Assembly: GCF_049532905.1 (NCBI RefSeq)
Contig: NZ_CP064032.1
Location: 1,984,001 to 2,048,000 of the forward strand
Direction of reading: 5' to 3'
DNA length: 64,000 nucleotides
Origin: Dyella_B nitratireducens
GTDB taxonomy: Bacteria > Pseudomonadota > Gammaproteobacteria > Xanthomonadales > Rhodanobacteraceae
In this document: positions 61,270 through 64,000 of the stretch, piece after piece
Layout of the letters: the number at the start of each line of letters is the position of its first letter
Position numbering within the stretch: position 1 is the stretch's first letter
Notes under the pieces: generated by a model
Seen by the model: only the letters and a program-made list of their open reading frames with translations
Told to the model about the DNA's origin: nothing
The model's database searches: none
Program-made: the position numbers and the translations under genes

Positions 61270-62403
61270 TCAGGCTGTGAACGTGAGAAACCTGCGGCTG
61301 AGCCAGCTGCGTACCGGTTCGTCATAAAGCTTTAGACAGATATAGGCAATGGTGAGGCTGCCAACCAAAACCATGGCTCCGGCACCTACGCTCTGAGCAA
61401 AGGAAGGCTTGCTGCTCATGATCCAATTTGTATAGATGTAGATGAGCGGATAGTGCGTGATGTATAGGGGGTACGATAGGCCACCAAGAAATTTGGCCGC
61501 ACGTTTGGAAGGTCCTTCGATGAGCGTTGCTCCCGCCCCGATCGCGACAATGATGGGAAAGATGATGATCACGCAGGCCGACTCATAAAGGCCGTTAACC
61601 CAGAGATGTTCACTACCGCCGAATCGCGGCAGCGAAAGAGCAATAATGAGGAGCAAGCTGCTTATTGCAAATGCCCTTTTGACGCGGATCCGCTGGCCGA
61701 GCCGCATCAGCAGGATGCCTGCAATGAACGGAAAGAGTAGACGGGCAAAACCAATGTGCAGTTGCTCTGCATTGATCGACCAGCCACCGATCACGTCGCC
61801 TTGTTTGCCAAACACCGCCAACTGCACGAGGAAGGCCGCAGCAAAGGAGGCCAGGAACAACAGCCATCGATTCGACAACTTTCGCAAGCCGATGGCATAG
61901 AGGATATTGGCGATGTACTCGAAGAATAGCGACCACGCTGGCCCGTCAAGGGGATGCATTTCGCCCCAGCCGCGGATGTCCATCGACATGGGCAACGGCA
62001 GGAGCGTGTAGCCCACCACCATCACGAGGAGCACTTCCCAGATAGGCGTATGGCCTATCAGCGGAAACGCAGGCCCTGCTTGGAAATAAAAGAGTGCAGC
62101 GCCAATCGTCATGCCCATGACGACCATGGGTTGTAAACGAATCAAGCGCCGCTTGAAGAAATCCGACACAGATAACTTTTTCCAACGGTCGTCGTAAGCA
62201 TAGGCAATCACGAAGCCCGAAAGCAGAAAAAAGAAATCTACAGCCAGGTAGCCATGATTGATTGGCTGCGTGAGCGGGTGATCGGGAGAGTAGGCTTCAC
62301 AAATATGGAAAAGGACGACGATGAGCGATGCAACGCCACGGAGACCATCCAGAATCAGGTAGTGATCCTTGGTTTCGATAATGCTCGGCGGCGGATTTTT
62401 CAT
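61270..62403 (-). CDS. Acyltransferase 3 family membrane protein (OafA-like)
   Basis: A 377-residue inner-membrane O-acyltransferase with about ten helices. The hallmark catalytic His is in ASLIVVLFHICEAY; DGLRGVASLIVVL is the classic first-helix start and AVDFFFLLSGFVIAYAYDDR carries the conserved FFxxSGF motif. Others: WSLFFEYIANILYA and YPLYITHYPLIYI. These enzymes acetylate or acylate surface polysaccharides, lipid A or exported metabolites. The ATG at 62403 matches the family start; 62493 would add a Gln-rich leader. The gene for the small membrane protein follows with overlapping translation signals. Confidence 0.9.
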   Translation of the reverse strand: MKNPPPSIIETKDHYLILDGLRGVASLIVVLFHICEAYSPDHPLTQPINHGYLAVDFFFLLSGFVIAYAYDDRWKKLSVSDFFKRRLIRLQPMVVMGMTIGAALFYFQAGPAFPLIGHTPIWEVLLVMVVGYTLLPLPMSMDIRGWGEMHPLDGPAWSLFFEYIANILYAIGLRKLSNRWLLFLASFAAAFLVQLAVFGKQGDVIGGWSINAEQLHIGFARLLFPFIAGILLMRLGQRIRVKRAFAISSLLLIIALSLPRFGGSEHLWVNGLYESACVIIIFPIIVAIGAGATLIEGPSKRAAKFLGGLSYPLYITHYPLIYIYTNWIMSSKPSFAQSVGAGAMVLVGSLTIAYICLKLYDEPVRSWLSRRFLTFTA

Positions 62404-62526
62404 AGGCGCGTATCGGCAGGGTCTCTTGTCGGAATCTTGTTGTTGCTGTTGTTCAGCGCGGTGGTGAAGCCGACCCATCATGATCGGCTGCAAAGCGCTG
62501 ACTAGAGCATGTGCCGGGCTGGCTGT

Positions 62527-63333
62527 CTACTTTCCAAAGAAAAGTTCCCGCGTCGCGATGCGCGCCTTTTCGGCGCCAAGTTGGACGCGATGCGCGTAGG
62601 CTTCCTTGGCGTCTGCACCGGCTATATAGCGAAGCTGGTCCTTTCCGTCAGTGGCTGCCTCATAGGCGACCTCGGCGATTTGCTCGGCCGTCGACGATCC
62701 AGCCTGGTACTCCGGCGACGAGAAAAGGGCGAACGCTTTCTGCACCATAGCATCGTAGGCAAGGTGTGTACTCACAACCATGTGGCTCATGAAGTCCGTT
62801 TTGATCGAGCCCGGGGCGATTGACTTCACGGCGATCCCGAAGGGTGAAAGTTCAAGGGACAGACTCTCGGTCCATCCTTCAAGCGCCCACTTTGTCGCGT
62901 GATAGAGCGTATCGAACGGCTGGGCGGTCAAGCCTGCGATCGACGTTGTCGTAAGGATCGTACCACTTCGCTTTTCGCGGAAATGCGGCAAAAATGCCTG
63001 TGTGGTACGGATGGCCCCGAGAAGGTTGGTTTCAACGTGACGTGTCAGTTGTTCGTCCGTCGTTCCCTCAAGTGGGCCTGCGATGCCAGAGCCGGCATTG
63101 TTGAAAAGTATGTCGATACCGCCAAGCTCGATCGCTTTCGAAGCCGTCGCTTCGATCTGTGCTCGATCGGTCACGTCAAGCGGGAGCAGCGTGATATTCG
63201 GCGTGTTTGCCCATGTGTCATCGGTAGGCTTCCGCATGGTGGCGATGACGTGGTAGCCACGGCTTGCGAAGAGCAGCGCGGTCGCTCGGCCTAGCCCGGT
63301 CGAGGCGCCAGTGATAAAGATCGTCTTTTTCAT
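62527..63333 (-). CDS. Short-chain dehydrogenase/reductase
   Basis: A 268-residue classical SDR: TGASTGLGRATALLFASRGY (nucleotide motif), ITLLPLDVTDR, NNAGSGIAGPLE, the catalytic Ser in ILTTTSIAGLTAQ and YHATKWALEG (YxxxK). C-terminal sequence GSIKTDFMS and ADAKEAYAHRVQLG. It belongs to the common bacterial group used as broad oxidoreductases. It lies 89 bp downstream of another SDR gene on the same strand. The substrate is unknown. Confidence 0.92.
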   Translation of the reverse strand: MKKTIFITGASTGLGRATALLFASRGYHVIATMRKPTDDTWANTPNITLLPLDVTDRAQIEATASKAIELGGIDILFNNAGSGIAGPLEGTTDEQLTRHVETNLLGAIRTTQAFLPHFREKRSGTILTTTSIAGLTAQPFDTLYHATKWALEGWTESLSLELSPFGIAVKSIAPGSIKTDFMSHMVVSTHLAYDAMVQKAFALFSSPEYQAGSSTAEQIAEVAYEAATDGKDQLRYIAGADAKEAYAHRVQLGAEKARIATRELFFGK

Positions 63334-63421
63334 GATTACTACCTACTGTGGCAACGTGGGGACAGATGGACCAATGTTCTTGATCGCACGAAGCTTGGTC
63401 TTGGATGACGGCGTCAGGCCA

Positions 63422-64000
63422 CTAGATCGCTGAGGACACACCGGTCATTTGCTCAGAGAGCTTCCACAGGCGCTGCGCATCGGTGGCATCGAGTGCTCGT
63501 GGGTCACGTGATGCCTCGCCCGATCGACCGCGTACTCCCTTGAACCCTATGGGACCGTAGTAAGCGCCGGGTTTGATGACGTCAGTGGCGGCTTGCAACG
63601 TCGGCCATGCACCTCGGTGGGCGGAGTTCAAAATGACGCTGACGAGGGGATTCAGCACTTGCAAGACACCCATATAGCGACCCAAACCCGTGGATGCCAT
63701 GCCAGGGTGGCAGCCAACGGCTGTCACCGGAATATGGTGAGCACGAAGACGGCGGTCGAGTTCGAAGAGAAAAAGCAGGTTCGCCAGTTTGCTGTCTGCG
63801 TATCGCTGCGTTTTGTCATAGCTGTTATCCGCGTTGATGTCCGACCAGTCGATACGTCCTCGGCTATGGATGACGCTGCCGGTCACAACGACCCGTGCAC
63901 CCGGTGTTTCCACCAGCTTGGGTAACAGCAGATGGGTCAAGGCGAAACACGCCAGGTGATTGACACCGAACTGGAGCTCGAAACCTTGCTTGGTTCGCAT
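63422..64000 (-). CDS. Short-chain dehydrogenase (retinol dehydrogenase-like), 5' end outside window
   Basis: The visible 192 residues are the C-terminal two-thirds of an SDR; the frame runs off the right edge, and the ATG at 63998-64000 is probably internal. KQGFELQFGVNHLACFALTH (the NHLGHF-like helix), RVVVTGSVIHSRGRIDWSDI (catalytic Ser) and DKTQRYADSKLANLLFLFEL (YxxSK) are typical of retinol dehydrogenase/WW-oxidoreductase-like SDRs. The first helix and the nucleotide-binding motif are not visible. Confidence 0.85.
   Translation of the reverse strand: MRTKQGFELQFGVNHLACFALTHLLLPKLVETPGARVVVTGSVIHSRGRIDWSDINADNSYDKTQRYADSKLANLLFLFELDRRLRAHHIPVTAVGCHPGMASTGLGRYMGVLQVLNPLVSVILNSAHRGAWPTLQAATDVIKPGAYYGPIGFKGVRGRSGEASRDPRALDATDAQRLWKLSEQMTGVSSAI

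Overview
The window looks like chromosome from a high-GC (roughly 60%) gammaproteobacterium of the Xanthomonadales, most likely Rhodanobacteraceae such as Dyella, Rhodanobacter or Luteibacter. This is inferred from the gene types: large TonB-dependent receptors ending in an aromatic residue, a Glk-type glucokinase, many secreted hydrolases and many HxlR, LysR and TetR regulators. The intergenic spaces are also full of palindromic repeats built on GTCATTCCGGCGAAGGCCGG. No rRNA, tRNA, phage or CRISPR array was seen.

Layout. 1-6.1 kb: end of an amino acid permease, a TonB receptor and glucokinase. 6.3-12.8 kb: small metabolic genes with two divergent LysR regulators, and a GH32/GH43-type glycosidase. 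13-19.4 kb: a tightly coupled operon made of a 2H-type phosphoesterase (DUF1868) and ugpBAEC (glycerol-3-phosphate/glycerophosphodiester ABC importer), followed by a ROK regulator. 19.6-25.3 kb: a very unusual secreted fusion (glycerophosphodiester phosphodiesterase + pectin methylesterase + two FN3 domains) and a TonB receptor. 25.5-32.8 kb: a lipoprotein lipase-like hydrolase, TetR with two operators and a divergent NAPE-PLD-like metallo-hydrolase, then TonB receptor plus periplasmic GlpQ-type phosphodiesterase. Read together, 13-33 kb could take up and break down glycerophosphodiesters from lipid or cell-wall material: outer membrane entry, periplasmic cleavage, Ugp import and cytosolic hydrolysis.

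33-45 kb: a decayed PadR-associated locus, an EamA exporter with a divergent MocR regulator, a 1179-residue propeller-type hybrid sensor kinase, a NadS/RelE-like toxin-antitoxin pair under a near-perfect 34-bp palindrome, and a TlpA-like thioredoxin/response regulator/histidine kinase operon. 45-53 kb: Ohr peroxidase, secreted alpha/beta hydrolases, a cupin, a GlxA-type regulator and a Tat-exported GH2 beta-galactosidase.

53-64 kb is accessory in character: two HxlR regulators divergent from oxidoreductases, a YceI protein, an SDR gene remnant, a small cluster of integron attC sites carrying two unknown gene cassettes with no integrase in view, a frameshifted membrane gene, an acyltransferase and two short-chain dehydrogenases, the last running off the right edge.
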